Shown here in pieces: positions 33,819-42,690 of a DNA stretch of 64,000 nucleotides. Positions within the stretch are counted from its first letter, which is position 1, and every line of letters starts with the position of its first letter. A program made the position numbers and the translations under genes. The notes beneath the pieces are model-generated. The model saw nothing but the letters and a program-made list of their open reading frames with translations, was not told where the DNA came from and searched no databases. This DNA comes from a bacterium (GTDB lineage Bacteria > Elusimicrobiota > Elusimicrobia > Elusimicrobiales > UBA9959): assembly GCA_021811315.1 (NCBI GenBank), contig JAJZPF010000008.1:30294-94293 (forward strand). The letters are read 5' to 3'.

Positions 33819-36800
33819 ATGTTTTATAAGGCGAAAACGCTTCTCGCGGCCGCCGCCTGCCTTTTGGCAGCGGCTATTTCCGCGCGCGCCACGGACCTCG
33901 CGCCCTATGTTTACCAGGCCAGCACCGGCAGCGTCAACTTCACCTGGGCCAACCCCGGCGGGAATTACACCGCGGTGCTCTCGACTTCGCCTTCGTTTAC
34001 CGCGCAGGTGTCCACCAGCGCCTCCATCGCCGTTTCCACCGCTAATTATGCCTTCCTGGATCCGAACACGACCTATTATTTCAAGGTAAAAATAACCGCC
34101 GAAGCCGACAACCAGTATTCCCAGGCCTCCACCGCCACCTGGGTCGCCGCTCCTGGCGCGATCTATTCCATCTCCCCATATTTCACCGCCGAGTCCTCGT
34201 TCACGGCCGGCGCAAGCATAGGCTGGGACGCCGCCTCCAACCCGGAATGGACCTCGTACGACCTGCAGTATTCCACGAGCGCCGCCTTTACGCTCTCCTC
34301 CACTTCGCTTAACGGGTACCCGCCGGTAATAGTGGGCGGCCTGAACGCCAACACCACCTATTATTTCAAGGTCAGGGCACGCGGACTTTCCGGAACCCTC
34401 ACCCCTTATACCTCGCCGATCTCGACCGCCACCCTGGCCGTAAAACTCTCCGGCCTTTCCGACGCCGTCTATGAGACCAGCGCCACCGTCTCCTGGACGG
34501 CGGTCAACGACGCGACTATACAAGCGCTCCAGTCAAAAGGCTACACTCTGAGCGTGTATAATAACCCGTCCCTTACCTCCCTCGTTTCGGCCTGGAGCAC
34601 GGCGGCGGCGGCGACGTCTTCCACGCCGCTTTCCGGCCTGCTGAGGAACACGACCTACTATTACCGGGCCGGGGCCCTTAACCTGCCCGGCGCGCCAAAC
34701 CTCTCCACGCCGCGCTCTTTTACCACGCTGGCCGCCGTGCCGCAGGGCCTGGCGCGCATTTCCGTGGCCGACTACCAGGCCTCGCTCGGCTGGACGGCCC
34801 TGGCCGCCGGGACGGCCCTGGGCTACAGGCTCGAGGCCTCCACCAGCAACTTCGCCTCCGGCACGGCCGCGCAGTCCTCGACGTCCTACCGGACGGACCT
34901 CAGCACCCTGACGATAAACACGCTCGACCCCAATACGACCTATTATTTCAGGGTCGCCTCGATAAACAACGCCCACGCCGCTAATTACGGGGCCGCGCAA
35001 TCTTCGGTCACGCTGGCCCTGCCGCTTTCCCCGGACCTGGCTTATATAAGCGCGGCCGCCCGCGAAATAACGGTAAGCTTCACGCCGTTCCAGGATTTCT
35101 GGCAGGCCTTCGCCTGCGAAGGCTACAGGCTGGACGCCTCGACCTCCCCCTTCGGCCCCGGGGAGGCGCTGGTCTCCTCCGTCACTTATACTTACCAGAA
35201 CCAGCTGAGGACGCTTGCGCTCGACGGCCTGGCGGCGAACACCACCTATTACCTCCGCCTAGGGACCCTCAACTGGGAAAAGACGCCGAACTATACTATC
35301 CTGCCTTCGACGAAGACCGGCTTCCCCGGCCCGCCGGCGGGGGTTTCGCTGGATAATATCTGGAGCTCGAGCGCGGCTCTAAGCTTCACGCCCGGCATCG
35401 CCGCCGGCGGCCACGTCGCCGAGGCCTCCGTCTACCGGTTTTTCGGCAGCATAGCCAGGAGCTCGGCCACCCCGAATCCCTCCGCCTCGAACCTCTCGAT
35501 AGACGGGCTGGACCCGAACACTACCTACTACTTCAGGGTGGGCGCGCTGTATAACGGGACCACCATCTACAGCAACTCCCTGCCGGAATTCAGGCAGACC
35601 CTGCCCCTGGCTCTCACCGGCCTTAACGTTCCCGGGGTTTTCCAGTCCAGCGTCACGGTCGCCTGGACGCCGCTCGCGAACAGCGCCCAGAGCAGCTCGG
35701 CCGAGAGCTATTTGCTCGAAGCGTCGACCTCGCCGTCCTTCCCCGCCCCGGTGCTGCTCTCCTCGGACACTGCCGCCATCGGCCTGGACCGCCTGACCAT
35801 AAACGGCCTGCAGCCCAATACCAGCTACTACTTCCGGGCCGGGACGCTGAACTATGAAGGCGCCGTCAACTACGTTCTAACCCCGGCCACGGCGACCCTG
35901 GCCAACCAGCCGCCGCAGACCGACTATACCGGGATCACGCCGCTTACCCTGACCCTGAACTGGCTGCCCAATTCCAACCCTGCCGACACGCTGTACCTGG
36001 TGCGGATCTCCTCCAATTCAAACCTCTCGGCTCCGGTATATTCCTCCGCCACGAAGAACGTCTACGCCTCCTTCTCCGGGCTCCTGCCTAATACCACCTA
36101 CTACCCGGAAATGACCCCTTACAACCGCCTTAACCGCCCCGCCTCCGTGATGACCTTCTCTTCGATGGCCACCGGGGCCTACGACCCGGAAGTCCAGGCC
36201 TACTCCGGCCTCGGGGTTTCTTCGGTAACGGTGAACTGGGCCGACTCGGTCTTCCCCTTCAACCCGGTTGGCTCGCAGTACCGCGCGCAGGTTTCGTCCA
36301 GCTCCGATTTCTCCGGCACGGTGCTTTCTTCCGTTACCAAGAGCTTCAGCGCTTATTTCGACGGCCTGGTCTCCAACGCCAGCTACTACCTGCGGGTTTC
36401 GGCGCTCAACCTCTCCGGGGTCCCGGCCGAGCCGGTATCGATGGGCACCGCCCTCACCCTGCCCGCGACCGCCTACATCCTGCCCGGCCAGCAGATTTTT
36501 TCAAACCTGATGACGGACGGCTTCTCGGTCAACTGGGCCGCTAACGGGAACTCCTCTTTCACGGTCTACAATGTGCAGATCTCCACGCTCTCCGATTTTT
36601 CGACGATAAGCTCTTCGCAGTCCGTAAGGGCGGAGACCTGCACTTTTTCTAACCTGCTGATAGACGCCGAGTACTGGGTGCAGGTCCAGGCCAGGGGCCA
36701 GGGCGGCCTGCTTTCGGCGTACGTAAGCGCCGGCTCGACGCGGACCGTGATCTCCTCCAGGATGAACGCCGTGGCTGGACAGGACACCATCGTGGCCCTT

Positions 36801-37457
36801 GAGACTTCTTACGGCCGGATCTCCATACAGCTGCCGCCCGGCTCGATAGGCAGTTCCACGGTCCTCACCCTCAAACCCTCCACCTCCGCTTTCGCGGCGC
36901 CCCTCTCCGCGGTGGCCAGGCTGACGCCTACCGGCATAGGGCTGATCATAACCCATTCCCCGCCTACCCTGGTGCTGAAGCCTTTAACGATAATCATGCC
37001 CTACAGGGTAGCGGACCTCCCGCCGGGTACGGACCGGACCAATCTGGTCCTGGCGCTTTTCGACGAGACCAACGCCCTCTGGATCCCGCTGTCCTCGGTG
37101 TCCGACACCGCCAATAACCGCGTGATCGCCCAGACCTGGCATTTATCCACCTTCCAGCTGATGCAGGCTTCGCCGGAGGCCGGCCTTTCCGACGTCAAGG
37201 TGTATCCCAACCCCTACAGGCCCAACTCCGTCTCGGACGTGATGCATTTCACCAATATGCCCCCTTACGCCAAAGTCAGGATCTACACTTTCCTCGGCGA
37301 GCTGGTGCGCGAGATCAAGGCCGACGTGAACGGCATGGCGCACTGGGACGGGCTTAACCGGGACGGCCGCAATACCGCCAGCGGCGTCTATATCGCTTTC
37401 ATACAGTCGAAGGACAAGAAATCGTCGAAGAGCCTGAAGGTGGCGGTGGAAAGATAG
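33819..37457 (+). CDS. Large secreted fibronectin-III repeat protein with FlgD/type-IX-like C-terminus
   Basis: The 1212-residue protein has a signal peptide (LLAAAACLLAAAISARA) and about ten FN3-like repeats of about 95 residues. Each repeat ends in variants of LDPNTTYYFRVGAL (NTTYYF or NTSYYF); the last ones are diverged. Residues about 985-1110 form a ZU5-like region (ISIQLPPGSIGSSTVLTLKP, LVLALFDETNALWIPL). The C-terminal 85 residues (DVKVYPNPYRPNS, VRIYTFLGELVREI, GVYIAFIQSK) match the FlgD-Ig/type IX sorting-like fold. A PorV-like gene follows eleven bases later. It is probably a surface or adhesin-like protein. Confidence 0.88.
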   Translation: MFYKAKTLLAAAACLLAAAISARATDLAPYVYQASTGSVNFTWANPGGNYTAVLSTSPSFTAQVSTSASIAVSTANYAFLDPNTTYYFKVKITAEADNQYSQASTATWVAAPGAIYSISPYFTAESSFTAGASIGWDAASNPEWTSYDLQYSTSAAFTLSSTSLNGYPPVIVGGLNANTTYYFKVRARGLSGTLTPYTSPISTATLAVKLSGLSDAVYETSATVSWTAVNDATIQALQSKGYTLSVYNNPSLTSLVSAWSTAAAATSSTPLSGLLRNTTYYYRAGALNLPGAPNLSTPRSFTTLAAVPQGLARISVADYQASLGWTALAAGTALGYRLEASTSNFASGTAAQSSTSYRTDLSTLTINTLDPNTTYYFRVASINNAHAANYGAAQSSVTLALPLSPDLAYISAAAREITVSFTPFQDFWQAFACEGYRLDASTSPFGPGEALVSSVTYTYQNQLRTLALDGLAANTTYYLRLGTLNWEKTPNYTILPSTKTGFPGPPAGVSLDNIWSSSAALSFTPGIAAGGHVAEASVYRFFGSIARSSATPNPSASNLSIDGLDPNTTYYFRVGALYNGTTIYSNSLPEFRQTLPLALTGLNVPGVFQSSVTVAWTPLANSAQSSSAESYLLEASTSPSFPAPVLLSSDTAAIGLDRLTINGLQPNTSYYFRAGTLNYEGAVNYVLTPATATLANQPPQTDYTGITPLTLTLNWLPNSNPADTLYLVRISSNSNLSAPVYSSATKNVYASFSGLLPNTTYYPEMTPYNRLNRPASVMTFSSMATGAYDPEVQAYSGLGVSSVTVNWADSVFPFNPVGSQYRAQVSSSSDFSGTVLSSVTKSFSAYFDGLVSNASYYLRVSALNLSGVPAEPVSMGTALTLPATAYILPGQQIFSNLMTDGFSVNWAANGNSSFTVYNVQISTLSDFSTISSSQSVRAETCTFSNLLIDAEYWVQVQARGQGGLLSAYVSAGSTRTVISSRMNAVAGQDTIVALETSYGRISIQLPPGSIGSSTVLTLKPSTSAFAAPLSAVARLTPTGIGLIITHSPPTLVLKPLTIIMPYRVADLPPGTDRTNLVLALFDETNALWIPLSSVSDTANNRVIAQTWHLSTFQLMQASPEAGLSDVKVYPNPYRPNSVSDVMHFTNMPPYAKVRIYTFLGELVREIKADVNGMAHWDGLNRDGRNTASGVYIAFIQSKDKKSSKSLKVAVER

Positions 37458-37467
37458 AAGCGAATTT

Positions 37468-38454
37468 ATGAAGAAGCGGGGCGTGAAAAACAGCGTTTTT
37501 GCCGCGGCTTTACTGCCGGGGCTGCTGCTCTGCGCCCTGTTCCTGCCGGGCCGCGCTTCCGCCGCGGGCTTCAGCTCCGGCTCGGCCGGCACCGCCTCCG
37601 GGCAGTTCCTCAAGATCGCCGCCGGGGCGCGCGGCGCGGGCCTGGGAGAGGCCTATTCCGCCCTGGCCGACGACGCTTTCTCGCTGGACTGGAACCCGGC
37701 GGGGCTCATCTACATAAAGAAAAATTCCATGGCGGTCATGCACGCCCCCTACCTGGCCGGGACCTTCGCGGATTATTTCGCCTACGCCGAGACGGCCGGG
37801 GACATGGGGGCCTGGGGCCTGGCTTTCAAGTACATGAATTACGGCAAGATAAACCGCACCGACTCGAGCGGCCTCGTGCTGGGCAGCTTCACCCCTTACG
37901 ACGTGGCCGTCAGCGTGGGCTTCGCCTGCTACATAACCGGCTTCAACAAGGCGCCCGAGGAGCGCTTCGTGCTGGGCGCCACCGGCAAGTTCATTAAATC
38001 CAAGATCCTTTCGGAGGACAATACCGTTTCCGCCGACATCGGCCTGAACATGCCTTTCATGTTCGACAACCGCTTCCGCATGAGCCTGACGGCCCAGAGC
38101 ATCATGGGCACGCTGCGCTACGACAAGGAACAGGCCAGCCTCCCGCTGATGTTGCGCCTGGGCACCGTCACTAAATTTTCGGATTATTTCAACCTGACCG
38201 GCGACCTGGCGGCGGCGCGCGACAACCTCCCCTACCTGGCCATGGGCGGCGAGGCGCGGCTGCCGGTCCACGAGGACATGGACGCCTTCCTGAGGGCCGG
38301 CTTCAACACGCGCGCGATAAGCGACGTGAGCGGCGCCCGCAACGTTAGCTTCGGCGGCGGGCTGCGCTACAAGACCTACCAGTTCGATTACGCCTTCTCG
38401 CCCTTCGGCGACCTGGGCTCCGTGCACCGCCTCTCCATCCTGATGACCTTCTAG
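37468..38454 (+). CDS. PorV/PorQ-like outer-membrane protein
   Basis: This 328-residue protein has a signal peptide (LLLCALFLPGRASAA) and the family N-terminal block FLKIAAGARGAGLGEAYSAL followed by DAFSLDWNPAGL. The rest is beta-barrel-like (FADYFAYAETAGDMGAWGLA, FGGGLRYKTYQFDYAFSPFG). PorV is the outer-membrane shuttle of the Bacteroidetes type IX secretion system, and related proteins occur in other phyla. Placed next to a protein with a type-IX-like C-terminus, it may help deliver that protein to the surface (inference); the other Por genes are not in this window. Confidence 0.85.
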   Translation: MKKRGVKNSVFAAALLPGLLLCALFLPGRASAAGFSSGSAGTASGQFLKIAAGARGAGLGEAYSALADDAFSLDWNPAGLIYIKKNSMAVMHAPYLAGTFADYFAYAETAGDMGAWGLAFKYMNYGKINRTDSSGLVLGSFTPYDVAVSVGFACYITGFNKAPEERFVLGATGKFIKSKILSEDNTVSADIGLNMPFMFDNRFRMSLTAQSIMGTLRYDKEQASLPLMLRLGTVTKFSDYFNLTGDLAAARDNLPYLAMGGEARLPVHEDMDAFLRAGFNTRAISDVSGARNVSFGGGLRYKTYQFDYAFSPFGDLGSVHRLSILMTF

Positions 38455-38484
38455 ACCGACCGCCTCCGCCGGGGATCAACCACC

Positions 38485-39660
38485 ATGAAAATAGAACTCA
38501 GCGAAAAACTAAAACTGTTCAAACCGTTCCTGTTCGAGGAACTTTACCGCAAAGAGCGCTCCGAGCGGGCGAAAGGCAGGGATATCATCAGCCTGGCCGT
38601 GGGCGACCCCGACATCCCCACGGCGCGCGGCATCGTGGACTGCGCCGTGAACGAAGTGCGCAAAGGCCTGAACCACAGGTACCCCAACACCAAGGGGAAC
38701 GAGAACCTGCGGCGCGAGATCTCCGCCTGGCACAAAAGAAGGCACGGCCTCGAGTTTCATTTCAACGACGAGGTATCGATACTTATCGGCTCGAAGGAAG
38801 GCATAGCGCATTTGCCTTTCGTGGTTATGAACCAGGGCGACTGCTGCCTTATCCCGGACCCGACCTACCCCACCTACCGGACCGGCGTGCTCCTTTCCGG
38901 CGGGCGCATCCACGACGTGCCGCTCGAGGAGAAGAACGCCTTCCTGCCGGACCTCGGCAAAATACCGCGGAAGGTGCTGGCGAGGACGAAGCTGTTCTTC
39001 CTTAACTATCCCAACAATCCCACCGGGGCGGGCGCTACGCTCTATTTCTACAAGGACCTGGTAAAATGGGCCCGGAAGAACGGGATCATTATCGCCCAGG
39101 ACGCGGCTTACTGCGATATCTATTTCGGCAAGCCCGCGCCCAGCATCCTGGAAGTTCCGGGAGCCAGGGACCTGGCCGTGGAATTCTATTCCGCCTCCAA
39201 GACCTACTGCATGGCCGGCTGGCGCATCGGCTGGGTGGTCGGCAACTCGAAGCTGGTCTGCGCCCTCAACCAGCTTAAAGAGAACATCGACTCCGGCCCC
39301 TTCAACGCCGTGCAGAACGCCGTGGCTTTCGCGCTTAAGCACCATGAGACCATAGTTCCGCCGATACGGGAGATCTTTAAAAAAAGGTCCGACGCTTTCT
39401 GCGGCGCCCTCGAGGCCTCCGGCTGGAAGTTTCCCAGGCCCGGGGGCAGCTGCTTCATCTGGGCCAGGCCGCCTGTAAAATGCGGCTCGCTCGACGCCGT
39501 CCTTTTCATGCTGGAAAAAGCCGCGGTGCTCACGGCGCCCGGCTCCGGCTTCGGCAAATTCGGCGAGGGCTATATCAGGTTCTCGCTCACCGAGCCGGAA
39601 GCGAAGCTTAAGGAAGCCCTCCGCAGGATAACCGCTCTGGACTGGAGCGGGCTTAAATAG
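38485..39660 (+). CDS. Class I/II aminotransferase, LL-diaminopimelate aminotransferase-like
   Basis: The 391-residue PLP enzyme has ISLAVGDPDIPTARGIVD, HRYPNTKGNENLRREI, FLNYPNNPTGAGAT and the PLP Lys in YSASKTYCMAGWRIGW. These fit the DapL/AspC-like subgroup, which transfers an amino group to tetrahydrodipicolinate in lysine synthesis. Other aminotransferases of this group share the motifs, so the substrate is not certain. It lies 30 bases after the PorV-like gene and may be co-transcribed, though a functional link is not evident. Confidence 0.82.
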   Translation: MKIELSEKLKLFKPFLFEELYRKERSERAKGRDIISLAVGDPDIPTARGIVDCAVNEVRKGLNHRYPNTKGNENLRREISAWHKRRHGLEFHFNDEVSILIGSKEGIAHLPFVVMNQGDCCLIPDPTYPTYRTGVLLSGGRIHDVPLEEKNAFLPDLGKIPRKVLARTKLFFLNYPNNPTGAGATLYFYKDLVKWARKNGIIIAQDAAYCDIYFGKPAPSILEVPGARDLAVEFYSASKTYCMAGWRIGWVVGNSKLVCALNQLKENIDSGPFNAVQNAVAFALKHHETIVPPIREIFKKRSDAFCGALEASGWKFPRPGGSCFIWARPPVKCGSLDAVLFMLEKAAVLTAPGSGFGKFGEGYIRFSLTEPEAKLKEALRRITALDWSGLK

Positions 39661-39662
39661 AA

Positions 39663-39698
39663 AAACGCGGCCGCCCCTGGTTTGAGGCGGCCGCGTTT
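39663..39698 (+). terminator. Hairpin terminator after the aminotransferase
   Basis: AAACGCGGCCGCC and GGCGGCCGCGTTT form a perfect 13-bp stem just past the stop codon; the T-run is short. Confidence 0.7.
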
Positions 39699-39737
39699 AC
39701 CTGGATCTCCACTGCTTAAAGATATTTTATTCCGGCG

Positions 39738-41003
39738 TCACGCCTGCGTGTCCGCGGGCATGCCGCCGTCGCCGCGTTTCGCCGTGAGCGGGAAGGACAT
39801 CGCCAGCCAGGCGGCCGAGAAAACCGCGCCCAGGGCCGGGTAGAAGCCCGGGACTATCGAGCCCATGGCTTTAAGCCCGGACGCGAAGATCGCCGTGAGG
39901 CCTTTGGCGAAGCGGTAGGTGAAGGCGTCGGCGATCTGCTTGGCGCGGTAGCGGGTGTCGTAGGAGAACGGGATATAAAGGGTTTCCTTGGACGCCCGGA
40001 AGATGGAATAATCCATGCCCTTGAACAGAAGGAAGGCCGTGGAGGCCAGGCCAAGAGTGGGGTTCACGAAGATCAGGAGGCAGGTGACGATGTGCACGGC
40101 CGGGATGACCGTGAGTATGCCGCGCCGCGGGATATAGCGCAGCAGGAAGGGCGTGGCCAGGAACTGCATGGAGAAAGAGAAGACGTTCACGTTCATCCAG
40201 AAGCGCCCGAGATAGGCCGTGCGCGCGTCCTTGAGCGGCACGAAGTCCTGAACGAGCTGGGTGAAACGGAAGTCCAGCGTGGTAGCCACGACCTGCGCGC
40301 AGAAAATTATCAAAGCTATGAACAGCACGGTGCGGTTCTCTTTAAGGATGCTCAGGTGGAGATGGCCTTTTTTGCCGCCCGCCTCGTCCGCCGCCGGCTT
40401 CGGTTCGCCGGCGTTATTGTAGCCGATCCAGAAGAAAGCGGCCGCGGGGAGTATTATGAGAGCGGCGAAAAGAACGAACTGCTCCGTGCCGAGGCCGACG
40501 GCGAAATGCCCGAGCAGCCAGCCGCCGATGAGCGAGCCGAGCGCGCCCAGGCCGGCGACGGGGCCGTTGAAGATCTTGCCTTCTTCGTCCTGGAGCACGC
40601 TGTTGACGAAGGACCAGTACTGCTCGGAGATTATGACCACGTAGGATTCTTTGAAGACGAGGAGGAGGAAGGCGAGCCACTTGCCGACGTGCCCGAGCAG
40701 CGCCCAGGCGAACAGGAAAAAGGCGGCGCTGGAGAGCATGGAAACGGCCATTGCTTTTTTGGCGCCGATGGCGGAAAGCAGGCGGCCGTAGCCGTAGATC
40801 ATGGCGGCCATCATAAGGGGGACGCAGGCTATGGCGTAGGGTTTTGCGCCTGCGCCGAACTGGTCGATGAAGATGGATTCTGCCGGCGAGCGGATGAACT
40901 CGTAGCCGCAGAAGAGGAACATCGCGGAGAGCCCGGCCAGGAAAACTGCGCCGGCGACGTGGCGGCCTCTTTCGGTTTTAAGCGCGGCGAGAAGTGTAGA
41001 CAT
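39738..41003 (-). CDS. Npt1/Npt2 (ATP/ADP translocase)-like MFS membrane protein
   Basis: This 421-residue protein has about 11-12 hydrophobic helices. FRASKETLYIPFSYDTRYRAKQ and the following segment resemble the conserved loop of the bacterial nucleotide-transporter (Npt, AAA) family, whose classical members swap ATP and ADP in obligate intracellular bacteria. The match is partial. Free-living bacteria also carry related MFS proteins of unknown substrate, so energy parasitism should not be inferred from this gene. There is no ribosome site; TGGGATAAT ends seven bases before the ATG. Confidence 0.7.
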   Translation of the reverse strand: MSTLLAALKTERGRHVAGAVFLAGLSAMFLFCGYEFIRSPAESIFIDQFGAGAKPYAIACVPLMMAAMIYGYGRLLSAIGAKKAMAVSMLSSAAFFLFAWALLGHVGKWLAFLLLVFKESYVVIISEQYWSFVNSVLQDEEGKIFNGPVAGLGALGSLIGGWLLGHFAVGLGTEQFVLFAALIILPAAAFFWIGYNNAGEPKPAADEAGGKKGHLHLSILKENRTVLFIALIIFCAQVVATTLDFRFTQLVQDFVPLKDARTAYLGRFWMNVNVFSFSMQFLATPFLLRYIPRRGILTVIPAVHIVTCLLIFVNPTLGLASTAFLLFKGMDYSIFRASKETLYIPFSYDTRYRAKQIADAFTYRFAKGLTAIFASGLKAMGSIVPGFYPALGAVFSAAWLAMSFPLTAKRGDGGMPADTQA

Positions 41004-41010
41004 GGTAGCT

Positions 41011-41019
41011 ATTATCCCA
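41011..41019 (-). promoter_or_regulatory. Extended -10 promoter, predicted near-leaderless start of the MFS gene
   Basis: The minus strand reads TGG-GATAAT-AGCTACC-ATG, a seven-base gap between -10 and start codon. Confidence 0.55.
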
Positions 41020-41064
41020 AATAAGGCGGGGAGCTACAAACGATAGGCTTTCACCGTCCAACGG

Positions 41065-41315
41065 GGCCGCGGGGTGACAGGAACGCAAAACACGTTCGGC
41101 CAGTCACGGATAAACCGCATAGCGGTTTTCCGCGACCCCGCCTCGGCAATTTCGCTTACGTAAGAAATTGCCTGCGGCCTTGCGGACCGGGCGCGAAACA
41201 TAATTATGTTCCGCTCTTCGCCGGTCCTCACCGTGGCCTCACTCGGTATTCGCCTGCCGGGCTATGCAACCGGCAGGCTCAACGACGGTTTTGCTAACCC
41301 TGTCACCCCGCGGCC
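41065..41315. repeat. 251-bp multi-hairpin element with 17-bp terminal inverted repeats
   Basis: This fills most of the 370-base gene-free stretch 41004-41373. The ends GGCCGCGGGGTGACAGG (41065-41081) and CCTGTCACCCCGCGGCC (41299-41315) are perfect inverted repeats, and CGCAAAAC/GTTTTGC extend them inward. Inside are AAACCGC-ATA-GCGGTTT; GGCAATTT...AAATTGCC around the palindrome CTTACGTAAG; GACCGG...CCGGTC around the palindrome AACATAATTATGTT; and GCCTGCCGG...CCGGCAGGC. No protein-coding signal is seen. It could be a non-autonomous mobile element or a structured RNA. Confidence 0.85.
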
Positions 41316-41323
41316 GCGGAGAC

Positions 41324-41354
41324 AAAAAAGGCCTCCCTGTTTGGGAGGCCTTTT
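41324..41354 (-). terminator. Intrinsic terminator of the M29 aminopeptidase gene
   Basis: On the minus strand AAAAGGCCTCCC-AAACA-GGGAGGCCTTTTTTG: a 7-bp GC stem extended by A/T pairs, with a T-run. Confidence 0.9.
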
Positions 41355-41373
41355 CATTGATGACCGAGAAGAC

Positions 41374-42579
41374 TTAGTATTTGAACTGGCCTTTCTCGTA
41401 GATGGTGGCTTTTTTGCCGGTCTTCAGGGTGGCCGTCACTTTTTTGTCTTCGGTGTTGATCAGGTCCCAGTGGACGGCGGAGTCGTTGTAGCCCAGGGCG
41501 GTTTTTTTCGCTTTATCGAGCTTGGCGACGTTGCCGGTGTAGGTGTCGGTGTAGGAGTTGCCGATAGCGACGTGGCAGTTGCCGTGCCTGCCGCCGTGGT
41601 TCTCGTCGAACAGGGTGTCGGCCATGAACTTGTCGATGCGGGAGAAGCGGCGGTCGGTGAGGGAGTATTCGCCGAGCTGGGAGGCGCCTTTGTCGGTGGC
41701 CATTATCTTTTTGACGTACTCTTCGCCTTTTTTGGCGGAGATCCTGACGGCGCGGCCGTCCTTGAATTCGAGGCTGATGTCTTGGACGTAGTTGCCGCCG
41801 CGGAAGGCCGGGAGGTTGGCGAAATAGCGGCCGCGGGTCCCGCGCCAGTCGGGGGAGGTGAAGATCTCGAAGCTGGGGATATTGTGGCCGCTTACGCCAA
41901 GGAACCTGCGCTGCTCGCCCAGCTTTACTTCGAAGTCCATGGATCTGGACTCGGTGCGGATGGTGTCTATCCCCAGGCCGCTGATCCATTTCTTTATCTG
42001 CATCGTATCTTTGTAGATCTGGCCCCATTTCCTGGCGGGGTTCGGCTCGTTCAGGTAGCAGGCCTTGGCTATCTGGGCGGCGTATTCTTTAACTGAAAGT
42101 TTCGCCTGCCTGGCGAGTTCCTCGGTGGGGTAGGTGCAGAGGGTCCAGGAGAACTTGCCTTTTTCCTCGCGCTCGTCGCGGATCCGGAACAGCGGCTTGC
42201 GGGCGATGGCCACCTGGGACTGGCGCCTGGTGTCTATGCCCTTGAGGTGCGTCAGCGAGGCCGGGGCGTGGATGAACACGTAGCCGTTGAGGTTATTATA
42301 GAGCTCTTTATCCCAGGACGGCAGGAAGCCGCGCTGCTGGTCGTCCGAGAACTCGTAGAAGCTCCGCTCCATCACGGGGCTGGGCAGGAAATTGAAGGTC
42401 ACGTTGAATTTGCGCTGCACGAGTTTCCGGTAGACTATCTCGCCCAGCTCGCGGGCTTCGAGGTCGCAGCGGACCAGGATATTGTCGTATTTTTTGAAAG
42501 CCGCGCTGCGGGCGGTGGTAAGCCCCCAGATCAGGGCGTCCGCGTATTTTTCAAGCTGGATTTTCGAGAGCACGCTCAT
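41374..42579 (-). CDS. M29 family (thermophilic-type) metallo-aminopeptidase
   Basis: The start MSVLSKIQLEKYADALIWGL (401 residues) is preceded by CGGAGGATCC; upstream in-frame codons have no ribosome site. Family landmarks are the N-terminal YADALIWGL, DARRQ-like substitution DTRRQSQVAIARKPLF, and the metal region SRIDKFMADTLFDENHGGRH followed by GNCHVAIGNSY. M29 enzymes (AmpS/PepS/AmpT) are cytoplasmic dimers with two metals that remove N-terminal residues. It is a single-gene unit with its own terminator. Confidence 0.9.
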   Translation of the reverse strand: MSVLSKIQLEKYADALIWGLTTARSAAFKKYDNILVRCDLEARELGEIVYRKLVQRKFNVTFNFLPSPVMERSFYEFSDDQQRGFLPSWDKELYNNLNGYVFIHAPASLTHLKGIDTRRQSQVAIARKPLFRIRDEREEKGKFSWTLCTYPTEELARQAKLSVKEYAAQIAKACYLNEPNPARKWGQIYKDTMQIKKWISGLGIDTIRTESRSMDFEVKLGEQRRFLGVSGHNIPSFEIFTSPDWRGTRGRYFANLPAFRGGNYVQDISLEFKDGRAVRISAKKGEEYVKKIMATDKGASQLGEYSLTDRRFSRIDKFMADTLFDENHGGRHGNCHVAIGNSYTDTYTGNVAKLDKAKKTALGYNDSAVHWDLINTEDKKVTATLKTGKKATIYEKGQFKY

Positions 42580-42690
42580 GTTGGATCCTCCGTGGTTCGC
42601 GATGTGGACGACCTTCAAATTATATGTAATTGCCCGCCGCCGCAAAAGATATTTTTTGTATGATGGGAGGGAGAAGAGCAGGGAGGAACT

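Noticed and set aside
39738-41003. Evidence of an obligate intracellular energy parasite
   Set aside because: The Npt-like match is partial, and the window also encodes chemosensing, serine synthesis and amino acid uptake, so one transporter cannot support that lifestyle.
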